DNA from: Verrucomicrobiota bacterium
GTDB taxonomy: Bacteria > Verrucomicrobiota > Verrucomicrobiia > Chthoniobacterales > UBA10450
Assembly (NCBI GenBank): GCA_003219175.1
Contig: QHPU01000050.1
Span: 32,088-96,087, forward strand
Direction of reading: 5' to 3'
Length of the DNA: 64,000 nucleotides
This document shows positions 1-9,489 of this stretch, in pieces. Under the pieces are notes generated by a model. The model was not told where the DNA came from, ran no database searches, and saw only the letters and a list, made by a program, of their open reading frames with translations. How positions within the stretch are numbered: position 1 is the first letter of the stretch; every line of letters begins with the position of its first letter. Both the position numbers and the translations under genes were made by a program.

Positions 1-69
1 CTCCGCAGAGTCTCGCCCTACCAAAAAATTCACGACCGATCCGCCTTGGTAGGGCGAGACTCTGTCGAG
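1..69. repeat. Palindromic intergenic element, family A copy 1
   Basis: Two arms in inverted orientation, about 1-23 and 47-69, match at roughly 21 of 23 positions and are separated by about 23 unrelated bases. The right arm starts TGGTAGGGCGAGACTCTGTC. The same arm sequence recurs at 22977-23052 and 27507-27581, so this is a dispersed family and not a single terminator. The left arm touches the window edge and may be longer. It lies just upstream of the uracil-DNA glycosylase gene. Confidence 0.8.
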
Positions 70-124
70 CCAGAACAATTTTGAGAAGGAAGAGAAATAA
101 ACTGTTGATTCGGGTGCCCGAAGG

Positions 125-925
125 TTGAAATCATCAGCCGTGCTTCAACCCGCGCTCTCCGTTGTCCTGGAAGCGCTCGAGAAGATTCGCGATTCTCAGG
201 AGAAACCGCTCCGAGTTTCCCGTGCGACATTGAATCACCTGTTCGAGCAAGCACCACCCGCCGCCAGTGTAGAGGCGAACGCGTCGTCCGCGAGAAAAAC
301 GGATGTCGCGGCTAAGGCGGCAGCGCTCGCCCAGGTGCGGGAGCGCGTTTGTGTTTGCGCAAAATGTCCGCACCTCGCCCGCACCCGCACACAAACGGTC
401 TTCGGCGTTGGAAATCCTGACGCGGAATTGATGTTTGTGGGCGAAGCACCGGGCGCCGATGAAGATGCGCGCGGCGAACCGTTCGTCGGGCGGGCCGGTC
501 AATTGCTTACGCGTATCATCGAGACTATGGGATTGAGCCGGGACGAGGTGTACATCGCGAATATTTTAAAATGCCGTCCCGATATGCCGAAAGGCGCGCC
601 TGGGAACCGTCCTCCCACTCCGAAAGAAATGTCGACCTGCATTGGATATCTCATCGAACAGATCGAAATCATTCGACCACGCGTTTTGGTCGCTCTGGGA
701 GCAACCGCGGTGGAAGGTCTGCTGGAAACACGCGGCGCGATGCGTCAGTTGCGCGGCACATGGAACTCATACCACGACACGCCGCTGATGATCACGTATC
801 ACCCATCCTACTTGCTACGCAACCAATCGCCCGCCGAAAAACGCAAAGTCTGGGAAGATATGATGGCTGTGCTGGAAAAACTCGATCGCCCAATCAGCGA
901 GCGACAGCGAAATTATTTTCTCTAG
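125..925 (+). CDS. Uracil-DNA glycosylase, family 4/5 type
   Basis: Removes uracil from DNA as the first step of base excision repair. The conserved domain covers about residues 70-260 of 266. It shows the active-site stretch GEAPGADED (about 107-114), the leucine-loop-type motif YHPSYLLR near the C terminus, and four cysteines (CAKC at 78-81, C150, C172) in the positions used by family 4 enzymes to bind a 4Fe-4S cluster. The first 70 residues are Ala-rich and not part of the usual domain. The only upstream start in frame that I could place is TTG at 125, so the N terminus is uncertain. It stands alone, followed by about 190 bp without a gene. Confidence 0.9.
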   Translation: MKSSAVLQPALSVVLEALEKIRDSQEKPLRVSRATLNHLFEQAPPAASVEANASSARKTDVAAKAAALAQVRERVCVCAKCPHLARTRTQTVFGVGNPDAELMFVGEAPGADEDARGEPFVGRAGQLLTRIIETMGLSRDEVYIANILKCRPDMPKGAPGNRPPTPKEMSTCIGYLIEQIEIIRPRVLVALGATAVEGLLETRGAMRQLRGTWNSYHDTPLMITYHPSYLLRNQSPAEKRKVWEDMMAVLEKLDRPISERQRNYFL

Positions 926-1119
926 CGTAGCATGGGCGACATCGACAGAGCACTGCCAACGTTCGCCCGCACAATTTCATAGCCCACGCACTGAGCATCT
1001 TACCCCAGGGATTCTGCAATTCGAACCCTGAATGGGACCCGCTGCGGATCGGTCCGCGGTTTGAACAACTAGTTGCTTCACGTGGCGTCGCAAGAACCAA
1101 CTAAATAACGCGCCAGTCA
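926..1119. other. Intergenic, convergent gene ends
   Basis: Spacer between the 3' ends of the glycosylase (+) and the squalene/phytoene synthase (-). It contains a GC-rich partial inverted repeat (CCGCTGCGG / CCGCGG near 1038-1060) but no convincing T-tract, open frame or RNA gene. Confidence 0.4.
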
Positions 1120-2088
1120 CTACAGCTTTGCTCGCGCCTTTCGTAGACGGCTTTGGCTCGCGAGCGTGATCGTGGTTGACGCAATCATGCCGCGCACTTC
1201 ACTGCGCGGAACTTTCACCCGCGTGCGCAGAGCTTCCAATCCGCTTTCCTCGATCAACGACAGTGTGCGTACTCCGATCATTGACGGAAGAACGGTGGCT
1301 ACACGCACACGTGGCGGATTGATTGCGATCGAATATTCCAAGCCTGCGTCCAACCCGGCACGCGCTTCCGCGATCCAGCGCTGGTAAATCGGCAAAAACT
1401 CGGCCGGTGCGTTCAGCAGATCGTCCGGCGAAAGATTGGCAACCCGCAATTCCTCTTCCGGAAAATAACAGCGCCCGGCACGCAAATCACTGCCGGCGTC
1501 GCGCAAAATATTTACCAGCTGCAAGCCGCGTCCATATTTCCTGCCCAGTTCCAACATATCGGCTTCCATTCGCGCGGTGAAACTCTGAACTTTCCGAAAA
1601 CAAACGCGCGTCCAAAATTCCCCCACACATCCCGCGACGAGATAAGTGTATTTGCGCAACTCCTCCGCATTGGCCAAGGCAGTGAGTTGTCCATGCCAGC
1701 GCGTCAAATCCTCGCGTTGGCCGCGCGTGATGATTGTGAGCAACTCACGGATATCACGCTGATCCTCAGGTGAGAGATTTTGCAGTGACTGCAAAATTTT
1801 GTCGGCCGATCCGAGTAGCGCGTTCTCACCATCGGTCTTGCCTGGCGAACCACGCAGCTGTGCGAGATCATCCCCCATCGCTTCCTCTTTTCCAGCAATC
1901 GAGCGGGCAAATCGGTCCAGCAGCTCAATTCTTTTTTCGACATCAACGGCACTGCCATCTGCAATTGTGTCGCTCGTTCTCGCCAGGAGATAAGCCACTG
2001 CCACAGGTTCCCGCAGGGCCTTGGGCAATAATCGAATTGACATATAAAACGAGCGTGAAACCGGTTTCAGCAATTCCAGCTCGTTCAC
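1120..2088 (-). CDS. Squalene/phytoene synthase family protein
   Basis: Head-to-head condensation of two prenyl diphosphates (squalene or phytoene synthesis) for hopanoids or carotenoids. Of 322 residues, the N terminus begins with the family's SRSFY-type stretch. The first Asp-rich motif is DTIAD (about 40-44). The second is NILRD followed by D four residues on and RCYFP (about 195-210). These bind the Mg-diphosphate groups. Length and motif spacing are normal. No hopanoid or carotenoid neighbour is in the window, so HpnC/HpnD and CrtB cannot be told apart. The start codon is ATG at 2088. Confidence 0.9.
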   Translation of the reverse strand: MNELELLKPVSRSFYMSIRLLPKALREPVAVAYLLARTSDTIADGSAVDVEKRIELLDRFARSIAGKEEAMGDDLAQLRGSPGKTDGENALLGSADKILQSLQNLSPEDQRDIRELLTIITRGQREDLTRWHGQLTALANAEELRKYTYLVAGCVGEFWTRVCFRKVQSFTARMEADMLELGRKYGRGLQLVNILRDAGSDLRAGRCYFPEEELRVANLSPDDLLNAPAEFLPIYQRWIAEARAGLDAGLEYSIAINPPRVRVATVLPSMIGVRTLSLIEESGLEALRTRVKVPRSEVRGMIASTTITLASQSRLRKARAKL

Positions 2089-2114
2089 AGCCCTAGATTA
2101 CCCGGCCTTAACGA

Positions 2115-2209
2115 AATGACGAATGTCCAATGACGAATTAATGTCGAGTTACGAAACTCTATTCAGCTGTGCGAAGATCATCTGTTATTCGGATTTCGTC
2201 ATTCCCTTG
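2115..2209. repeat. AATGACGAAT direct and inverted repeats
   Basis: The decamer AATGACGAAT occurs at 2115-2124 and 2129-2138, and an inverted form (ATTTCGTCATTCCC) lies near 2195-2209. It sits in the divergent spacer between the prenyl synthase (-) and the radical SAM gene (+). It could be a degenerate dispersed repeat or an operator; the sequence alone does not decide. Confidence 0.5.
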
Positions 2210-2284
2210 TCAATTCTGCCAGTCCGGCTCGAACTCATTCCTCATTCATAATTTACAGCAGTTAACGCAAGAAATCGTGACTAT

Positions 2285-3394
2285 ATGAAAGTCGAGATGA
2301 AGAGCTCCGATACGGTTCGCCATCTCTACGTCCATTTTCCATTTTGCGCCCGCATTTGCCCGTATTGCGCATTTTACAAGACGCGCGGAAATGCGGTGGA
2401 GGTCGGGCGCTTTTGCGAGGCGCTCGTACGTGAGGTTCAAGGCAGCTCCGCCTTGTTGCCATCGACTATTTACTTTGGTGGCGGGACGCCGACTGCTCTG
2501 AAAACTTCACAACTCGAAGTTATCTTATCCGCGTTTCATCAGCGGCTCGATCTCTCAGAATTAAAAGAGTGGACGATCGAGGCAAATCCCGGGAGCGTCT
2601 CCGCGCGTAAGGCTGCGCTGCTGAAGAAATTTGGCGTCAATCGCATCAGTCTCGGTGTCCAGAGTTGGGACAACGATTTGCTTAACCTGCTGGGTCGCGA
2701 GCACAACGCCGCGCAGGCGGAAGAGTCGTTTCGTATTTTCCGCGACGCCGGCTTTTCCAACATCAGCATCGACCTCATGTTTGCGTTGCCGGGACAAACG
2801 GAAAGGCAATGGCGCGATTCCTTACAGAAAACAATCACGCTCGAGCCCGAGCACATTTCCACCTATTGCCTCACCTATGAGGAGGACACGGAATTTCTCG
2901 CGCGATTCGAGCGCGGTGAATTTTCCGTGGACGATGACAGGGAAGCCGGTTTTCTCGAGATGGCGATGATCATGCTGGAGCGCGCGGGCTACGAGCACTA
3001 CGAAATCTCAAACTACGCGCGGCCGGGATTTCGTTCCGAGCACAATCAAGCGTACTGGCGCGGGGCAGATTATGTGGGACTTGGCCCGAGCGCATTCTCC
3101 ACGCGGGGTTTCGAGCGCTGGCAGAACATCGCTGATCATCATGAATACACGCGCCGCTTGTTTGCCAACGAAGCGCCGGTCGTGTCCGCAGAAAGATTGA
3201 CGCCAGAAATGAAACGGACGGAGCGCATCGCGCTGGGTTTGCGCACGTGTGAAGGAATTGTCGCCCACACGCTCGAGCAAAATCAGGTTAATGAACTAGT
3301 CCGACACGGATTGCTCGTACGAAGGGAGAGCCGCGTTTCTCTAACCCGTACCGGACGGTTAGTAGCAGATTCGGTGGCTGCCGAAGTTCTATAG
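2285..3394 (+). CDS. hemW: HemW-like radical SAM protein (coproporphyrinogen oxidase-like)
   Basis: Radical SAM enzyme of the HemN/HemW family. The 4Fe-4S motif CARICPYC (CX3CX2C) lies at about residues 19-26, preceded by LYVHFPFC, the hallmark of the family. YFGGGTP and the SLGVQS and DLMFALPGQ segments follow in the usual order, and the C-terminal HemN domain ends the 369-residue protein. The length matches HemW (a heme chaperone) better than the roughly 450-residue HemN, and no extended HemN N terminus is present, so HemW is the likelier role. ATG at 2285 or 2297 could be the start. It is monocistronic. Confidence 0.88.
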   Translation: MKVEMKSSDTVRHLYVHFPFCARICPYCAFYKTRGNAVEVGRFCEALVREVQGSSALLPSTIYFGGGTPTALKTSQLEVILSAFHQRLDLSELKEWTIEANPGSVSARKAALLKKFGVNRISLGVQSWDNDLLNLLGREHNAAQAEESFRIFRDAGFSNISIDLMFALPGQTERQWRDSLQKTITLEPEHISTYCLTYEEDTEFLARFERGEFSVDDDREAGFLEMAMIMLERAGYEHYEISNYARPGFRSEHNQAYWRGADYVGLGPSAFSTRGFERWQNIADHHEYTRRLFANEAPVVSAERLTPEMKRTERIALGLRTCEGIVAHTLEQNQVNELVRHGLLVRRESRVSLTRTGRLVADSVAAEVL

Positions 3395-3512
3395 ATTTCG
3401 GACCGTCTGCCTGGATAGCATACCCTTCTCGCGAGTCGGTTTCAGCGCCTCGCCGAGACTGTCTTACCTCCCGCACCAGATGGCCCCTGATTCAGCGTGT
3501 GGCAAAAAGTCC

Positions 3513-3533
3513 GCGAAAGCGTGACGCTTTCGC
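3513..3533. repeat. Perfect 9-bp hairpin, 3-nt loop
   Basis: GCGAAAGCG, loop TGA, CGCTTTCGC. It lies in the 213-bp convergent spacer between hemW (+) and uppS (-), where it could end transcripts, though there is no T-tract. The same geometry (7-9 bp stem, 3-nt loop, different stem sequence) occurs at 11353, 20874 and 30652, so it more likely belongs to the REP-like hairpins of this genome. Confidence 0.75.
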
Positions 3534-3607
3534 CAACATGCGAGACGCGTGTGCTACCCAGATTTCTACGCGCCAATCACTTCTCACTCGTCACTGGTCG
3601 CGCCCCT

Positions 3608-4312
3608 TCAAACCACGCCGTAACGTCTCTGCCGCTTTGCGAAATCTTCGACCGCCGCAGATAAATCTTTTCGTGTGAAATCCGGCCAGAGCTTTGGGGT
3701 CACATACATCTCGGTATACGAAAGCTGCCAGAGCAAAAAATTCGAAATGCGCATCTCGCCCGAAGTGCGAATCAATAGGTCCGGGTCCGGATAATACCGT
3801 GTATACAAATGTTTGCTGAACATTTCCGGGTTAATCATCGCCCGATCGATGTGACCCGCCTCAACCTCGCGCAGCAGACTACGAATCCCGTCGATGATCT
3901 CATCACGTCCGCCGTAACTCAGCGCAAGAATCAACGTGAGCCCGGTGTTTCCGGCTGTCCGTTTGATTGATTCGTGCAATCGCTTCTGACAATTGTCCGG
4001 CAAATCGGTCAGCCGCCCGATGGCCTGGAGCCGCACATTTTTCTCAACCAGCTCTGGCGTTTTATCTTTTAAAAATTTCTCGAGCAACCGCATCAAGGCA
4101 AATACTTCACTCTTCGGCCGTTGCCAGTTTTCCGCCGAAAAAGCATAAAGCGTGAGATATTCTACCTTCAGTTCACCACACCCTTCCACGCATTCGCGCA
4201 CCGCCTCTGCGCCTTTTTCGTGCCCTTTAATTCGCGGCAAACCACGCTGCTTCGCCCAGCGACCGTTCCCATCCATGATGATGGCAATGTGTCGTGGAAT
4301 GATTTTCGTCAT
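3608..4312 (-). CDS. uppS: Isoprenyl transferase (undecaprenyl diphosphate synthase)
   Basis: cis-Prenyltransferase that extends farnesyl diphosphate to undecaprenyl diphosphate, the lipid carrier for peptidoglycan and O-antigen. The 234-residue protein opens with HIAIIMDGNGRWA, which holds the catalytic Asp and diphosphate-binding loop (about 8-20). YALSAENW-like YAFSAENWQRP and the C-terminal RTSGEMRISNFLLWQ also match the family. Its start lies 3 bases after the purA stop, so the two are almost certainly cotranscribed. UppP, which recycles the same carrier, is encoded 2 kb upstream at 6339-7199. Confidence 0.96.
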   Translation of the reverse strand: MTKIIPRHIAIIMDGNGRWAKQRGLPRIKGHEKGAEAVRECVEGCGELKVEYLTLYAFSAENWQRPKSEVFALMRLLEKFLKDKTPELVEKNVRLQAIGRLTDLPDNCQKRLHESIKRTAGNTGLTLILALSYGGRDEIIDGIRSLLREVEAGHIDRAMINPEMFSKHLYTRYYPDPDLLIRTSGEMRISNFLLWQLSYTEMYVTPKLWPDFTRKDLSAAVEDFAKRQRRYGVV

Positions 4313-4315
4313 TTC

Positions 4316-5862
<1,547 letters not shown>

Positions 5863-5880
5863 CGCCGGATTAAGTTGGAA

Positions 5881-5929
5881 GGGACGCACTTCCGCGCCCT
5901 AGGGTATGCGGAAGGGCGTCCCGCCGCTT
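5881..5929. terminator. Bidirectional stem-loop terminator
   Basis: GGGACGCACTTCCGC at 5881-5895 pairs with GCGGAAGGGCGTCCC at 5908-5922 (14 of 15 pairs, one A-G mismatch, 12-nt loop), followed by GCCGCTTTTA. It lies between the convergent ends of the DUF3309 gene (+) and the DUF6941-like gene (-), the expected position for a shared terminator. Confidence 0.65.
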
Positions 5930-6334
5930 TTACTTCGCCATCACTCGGACAACCGGCAACGGAAAACGCAATCGCAATTCGTCCTCAAGATAAATCTCAA
6001 CGTGGTGCAACCCGAATTGCTGAAACTGAACTCCGCCAAAGTAGTGTACGTTGGTGGCATGCCCTTCGATTTCTTTCAGCTCAAATTCCACTTCGGCCTG
6101 CGCCAGGACTTGTTGCTCATCCACGCCGATGATGCGCGACCGTTGCTTGAATTTCCCCGCACCGCTGCACCAGCGCGACCAAATGCACAGCCGCATGCAA
6201 GTGATCGGCAATTGCGGAGCCGGCACAATATTAATGACGCCGACCAAAGTCTGCATTCCGTTAAACTCGTGCCGCACGTCCTCGCACAGGACGCAGCTTT
6301 GCAAGTCGGGCAGGATAACTTCGGTCGTCGCCAT
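5930..6334 (-). CDS. DUF6941-like protein, function unknown
   Basis: 134 residues, cytosolic, no signal peptide or membrane segment. The N-terminal pattern CVLCEDVRHEFNGMQTLVGV followed by a beta-rich region resembles DUF6941, whose members start with a similar 'cytosolic Asp-Asp-Val-Arg ... sharing GK-L-L-GV' pattern; I make this match from memory with moderate trust. Its start is 4 bases after the uppP stop, so it is probably cotranscribed with uppP. No enzymatic motif is visible. Confidence 0.7.
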   Translation of the reverse strand: MATTEVILPDLQSCVLCEDVRHEFNGMQTLVGVINIVPAPQLPITCMRLCIWSRWCSGAGKFKQRSRIIGVDEQQVLAQAEVEFELKEIEGHATNVHYFGGVQFQQFGLHHVEIYLEDELRLRFPLPVVRVMAK

Positions 6335-6338
6335 TTCG

Positions 6339-7199
6339 TTAACTCAAACCACGCATTAACAGTGCAAATAATATCACTGCCAAAACGATCCGATAAAGGG
6401 CGAAGGGCATGAACCCGCGTGCCCGCACCCAGTTCATGAACCAGGCGACAACACCGAGCGCGACGACGAATGAAACGACTGCGCCAATTATGAGCACAAC
6501 CCAATTGTGTCCGGTCATGACCAGCGTCGCGAGTCCTGTTTCATCGTTGCTATGCCGCAAGGTCTTGAGCAAATCATAGGCGGTCGCGACCACCATCGTT
6601 GGCATGGAAAGAAAAAACGAAAATTCGAGCGCTGCGCTCCGGCTCAACCCGACCGATTGACCAGCAGCGATGGTTGACATCGAGCGCGAGGTTCCCGGAA
6701 AAACCGCCGACGCAATCTGGACGAAACCAATCCAGGCGGCCTGGGGCAACGACATTTCTTCCATTCGCAGAGTGCGTGGGCTGCGACAAAGCGCATCCAC
6801 GAGCCACATGATAATGCCACCGATGAACAAAGCCCACGCCATTACCCAAAGATTTTCCAGATTTTGTCCGATCTGTTTTTTCAAAAGAAACGATGGCACC
6901 GCTGTGATAACGAACGCGATGAGAGTGAGCCCAAGCGGGTGAGTGAAAAAGTTGCGATTACCGCTCTCTCCGCGCGGAAAGGTGGACAGAAATTTAAGGA
7001 TTCGGTTCCAGAAATAAACCGGCAACGCCAGGATCGCTCCAAGTTGAATCACGATTGTGTACATCTTCCAATAGGCATCGTGCAAATCGAGACGCAGCAA
7101 TGCTTCGACAATCCGCAGATGCGCGGTCGAACTGACCGGCAGAAATTCGGTCAGCCCTTCGACGATACCGAGTAAAATGGACAGAAGAAAATCGTTCAC
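6339..7199 (-). CDS. uppP: Undecaprenyl-diphosphatase (BacA type)
   Basis: Integral membrane phosphatase that converts undecaprenyl diphosphate to the monophosphate, also giving bacitracin resistance. The 286-residue protein shows the family motif IVEGLTEFLPVSSTAHL (about 12-28) and the second motif FPGTSRS with the catalytic Ser and Arg, plus about eight membrane segments. ATG at 7199 is the only reasonable start. The DUF6941-like gene follows 4 bases downstream. Confidence 0.97.
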   Translation of the reverse strand: MNDFLLSILLGIVEGLTEFLPVSSTAHLRIVEALLRLDLHDAYWKMYTIVIQLGAILALPVYFWNRILKFLSTFPRGESGNRNFFTHPLGLTLIAFVITAVPSFLLKKQIGQNLENLWVMAWALFIGGIIMWLVDALCRSPRTLRMEEMSLPQAAWIGFVQIASAVFPGTSRSMSTIAAGQSVGLSRSAALEFSFFLSMPTMVVATAYDLLKTLRHSNDETGLATLVMTGHNWVVLIIGAVVSFVVALGVVAWFMNWVRARGFMPFALYRIVLAVILFALLMRGLS

Positions 7200-7525
7200 T
7201 GGATGTAGGGTGAATCGTTAAACCGTTGAGTTGTAAAAAGCGATGTAGCCAGTTGAGGCAACAGCGCAAGACCTCCAGAGTCCTACAGCCATCCACCGCG
7301 AGTCCGGTCACAGACTCGCCGCGGAGAGTCGAATGCGCGGTAGAGGCCGGACCTCGTTTCTGACTCCTTTATGATACCGAGAGCGACTTTTAAATCGTCC
7401 AACTGCGCAAAAAACACAACGCCACCGGATATCATCCCGGGATGGGCCGTCCGGATCACCCAAGGGCGAAAGTTCAAAAATAATTTTGTTTTACCCGCAA
7501 TGGAAACGCATTCTCATTCCCTGCG
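7200..7525. other. 326-bp divergent spacer
   Basis: Separates uppP (-) from the epimerase gene (+). It holds a 7-bp inverted repeat (GCGAGTC / GACTCGC around 7298-7318). A minus-strand open frame of 64 codons (7283-7477) has a plausible-looking stretch but no recognisable family, no ribosome binding site and no neighbour that supports it, so I do not call it as a gene. Promoters for both flanking genes must lie here, but I could not pick clear boxes. Confidence 0.4.
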
Positions 7526-8596
7526 ATGCGGCTCCTCATTACAGGAATTTGTGGTTTTGTCGGTAGTTCCCTGGCAAACTGGTTTCGCGAACGAGAGCCT
7601 TCGTGCGAGATAATCGGGATCGATAACCTCGTCCGTGCGGGCAGCGAGACCAATCGCACCATTCTCAGTTCCCGTGGAATCAGGATGCAACACGGCGACG
7701 TTCGAAATGCCTCCGATTTCGAAACCCTCTCTGCCGTCGACTGGGTAATTGATGCTGCCGCCAATCCCAGCGTCCTCGCCGGAGTCGGTAATCGCTGCAG
7801 CTCGCGTCAGGTAATCGAACACAATCTCTATGGAACGGCGAACCTCCTCGAGTACTGCAAGCGGATTGGAGCCGGGTTAGTCTTACTTAGTACCAGCCGA
7901 GTCTATTCCATTCCGGCACTCAAGGCACTTCCTTTGACCAAAGGCAAAGAAGCATTTGAATGGGATGAAAACGCCAAGCCGCCCGTCGGAGCTTCGATCA
8001 ATGGATTAACGACTGAATTCTCCACTTCACCTCCAATCTCACTCTATGGCAGCACGAAGCTCGCATCGGAAGCGCTGGCTTTGGAATATCACCACAGCTT
8101 TTCGTTTCCGGTGTGGATTAACCGGTGTGGCGTGATCGCCGGTGCAGGCCAGTTTGGAACTGCTGAACAAGGCATCTTTTCTTATTGGATCCACGCTTAC
8201 GCCAAAAAACGTCCGCTAATGTATATCGGCTTTGATGGTTCCGGCCGGCAGGTCAGGGATGCCCTTCATCCCGATGACCTAGCCGAGCTTGTCTCACTGC
8301 AATTTGAACATTCGACCGAAGCTGAACCGCGAATCTTCAACGTCGGCGGTGGAGCGGCCAACGCGATGTCGCTGGCCCAGCTCACTGATTGGTGCACGGC
8401 GCGTTTCGGAAAGCATTCGATCGAGTCGGATCCGACGCCACGCGCCTTCGATGTTCCATGGCTAGTGATGGACAACGCACAAAGTACCGCTGCGTTTGAT
8501 TGGCGATCCGCGCGCGATCTTCCATCCATTCTCGATGAAATTGCCCACCACGCCGAAAGCAACCCGCACTGGCTGGATCTTTCCTCTCCACCGTGA
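7526..8596 (+). CDS. NAD-dependent epimerase/dehydratase (CDP-paratose 2-epimerase-like)
   Basis: Extended SDR enzyme acting on a nucleotide sugar. It shows an N-terminal Rossmann motif GICGFVG (about 7-13), the catalytic Ser/Tyr/Lys set (STSRVYS near 127 and YGSTK near 173), and a C-terminal sugar-binding part, 356 residues in all. The IIGIDNLVRAGSE and NAAANPSVLAG-like segments recall CDP-paratose/tyvelose epimerases, but substrate specificity cannot be read from motifs. It overlaps the downstream glycosyltransferase by 4 bases (GTGA), so the two act together, probably building a sugar for a surface glycan. Confidence 0.85.
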   Translation: MRLLITGICGFVGSSLANWFREREPSCEIIGIDNLVRAGSETNRTILSSRGIRMQHGDVRNASDFETLSAVDWVIDAAANPSVLAGVGNRCSSRQVIEHNLYGTANLLEYCKRIGAGLVLLSTSRVYSIPALKALPLTKGKEAFEWDENAKPPVGASINGLTTEFSTSPPISLYGSTKLASEALALEYHHSFSFPVWINRCGVIAGAGQFGTAEQGIFSYWIHAYAKKRPLMYIGFDGSGRQVRDALHPDDLAELVSLQFEHSTEAEPRIFNVGGGAANAMSLAQLTDWCTARFGKHSIESDPTPRAFDVPWLVMDNAQSTAAFDWRSARDLPSILDEIAHHAESNPHWLDLSSPP

Positions 8597-9378
8597 CCAA
8601 TCTCCCTGCCCCACCGCAACCACTTCAACTTCTGAGTGTCGTAATTCCCGCGCGCGATGAAGCCGGATGCATCGCGGCGACAGTCGAGCACCTTCACGTC
8701 GAACTCCGCCTTCACAATGTTCCCCATGAAATCATTGTTGTTGACGACGGCAGCGTCGATAATACCTGGGATGTGTTGACGGAAACGCGGAAGCGAGTCG
8801 AAACTTTGCGACCCATTCAAAATTCCGATGCACACGGCTTCGGTCGTGCTGTTGTTCTCGGCTTCGATCATGCCCGCGGCGATGCCATTGTTGTGATGAT
8901 GGCAGATGAATCCGATGATTGCCGCGATGTCGTGCGTTACTGGGAAGTCCTTAACTCTGGCTACGATTGCGTCTTTGGCAGTCGTTTTGTCAAAGGCGGC
9001 GGCGTCGTCGACTATCCCTGGCTAAAACTTTGGATCAACCGCTGCGCCAACCTCTTTATCCGCTTCCTTTTTCGAATCAAACCTAACGATACTACGAATG
9101 CCTTTAAGGCTTACCGCCGTGAAGTCATTGCCGGCTGCCGTCCATTCCTCTCTCCTCACTTCAATTTGACTGTCGAAATTCCTCTAAAAGCGATTGTTCG
9201 CGGGTATTCCTGGACAGTCATTCCAATAACCTGGCGGAACCGCCGAACCGGTGGCGCTAAGCTCAAAATCAAGGAAATGGGCAGCCGCTACCTTTTCATC
9301 TGCCTCTACGTGTGGCTGGAGAAATATTTTAGCAAAGGCGACTATCAAAAAAAATCCAGTGAAGTCGCTGAAGCTTGA
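8593..9378 (+). CDS. Family 2 glycosyltransferase, polyprenyl-phosphate sugar transferase type
   Basis: GT-A fold transferase of 261 residues, close to dolichol/undecaprenyl-phosphate mannosyl or glucosyl transferases. It has VVIPARDEAG at the N terminus, VVDDGSVDNTW for the nucleotide, MMADESDD in the DxD position (here A-D-E-S), and a C-terminal RRTGGAKLKIKEMGSRYLF stretch typical of the DPM1 group. No transmembrane helix is clear. The GTG start overlaps the epimerase stop (GTGA), indicating translational coupling. It probably loads a sugar on a lipid carrier for a membrane GT-C enzyme. Confidence 0.88.
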   Translation: MTNLPAPPQPLQLLSVVIPARDEAGCIAATVEHLHVELRLHNVPHEIIVVDDGSVDNTWDVLTETRKRVETLRPIQNSDAHGFGRAVVLGFDHARGDAIVVMMADESDDCRDVVRYWEVLNSGYDCVFGSRFVKGGGVVDYPWLKLWINRCANLFIRFLFRIKPNDTTNAFKAYRREVIAGCRPFLSPHFNLTVEIPLKAIVRGYSWTVIPITWRNRRTGGAKLKIKEMGSRYLFICLYVWLEKYFSKGDYQKKSSEVAEA

Positions 9379-9489
9379 GCCGTCGTTCTGGTTTCTCACT
9401 CGTTATTGGAATCCCCGTATGCTGCCTTGCGCTCAAACAGCCACGGCGACTGCAACGATGCGGCCATGCTATTTCTTAAAATGCTCCAG

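Noticed and set aside
960..1075. tRNA-like stretch (ATTCGAACCCTGAATGG)
   Set aside because: It resembles a T-arm only; no acceptor, D or anticodon arms can be folded around it.
7283..7477. 64-codon open frame on the minus strand in the uppP-epimerase spacer
   Set aside because: No family resemblance, no ribosome binding site, and a repeat-rich end; could be chance in GC-rich DNA.
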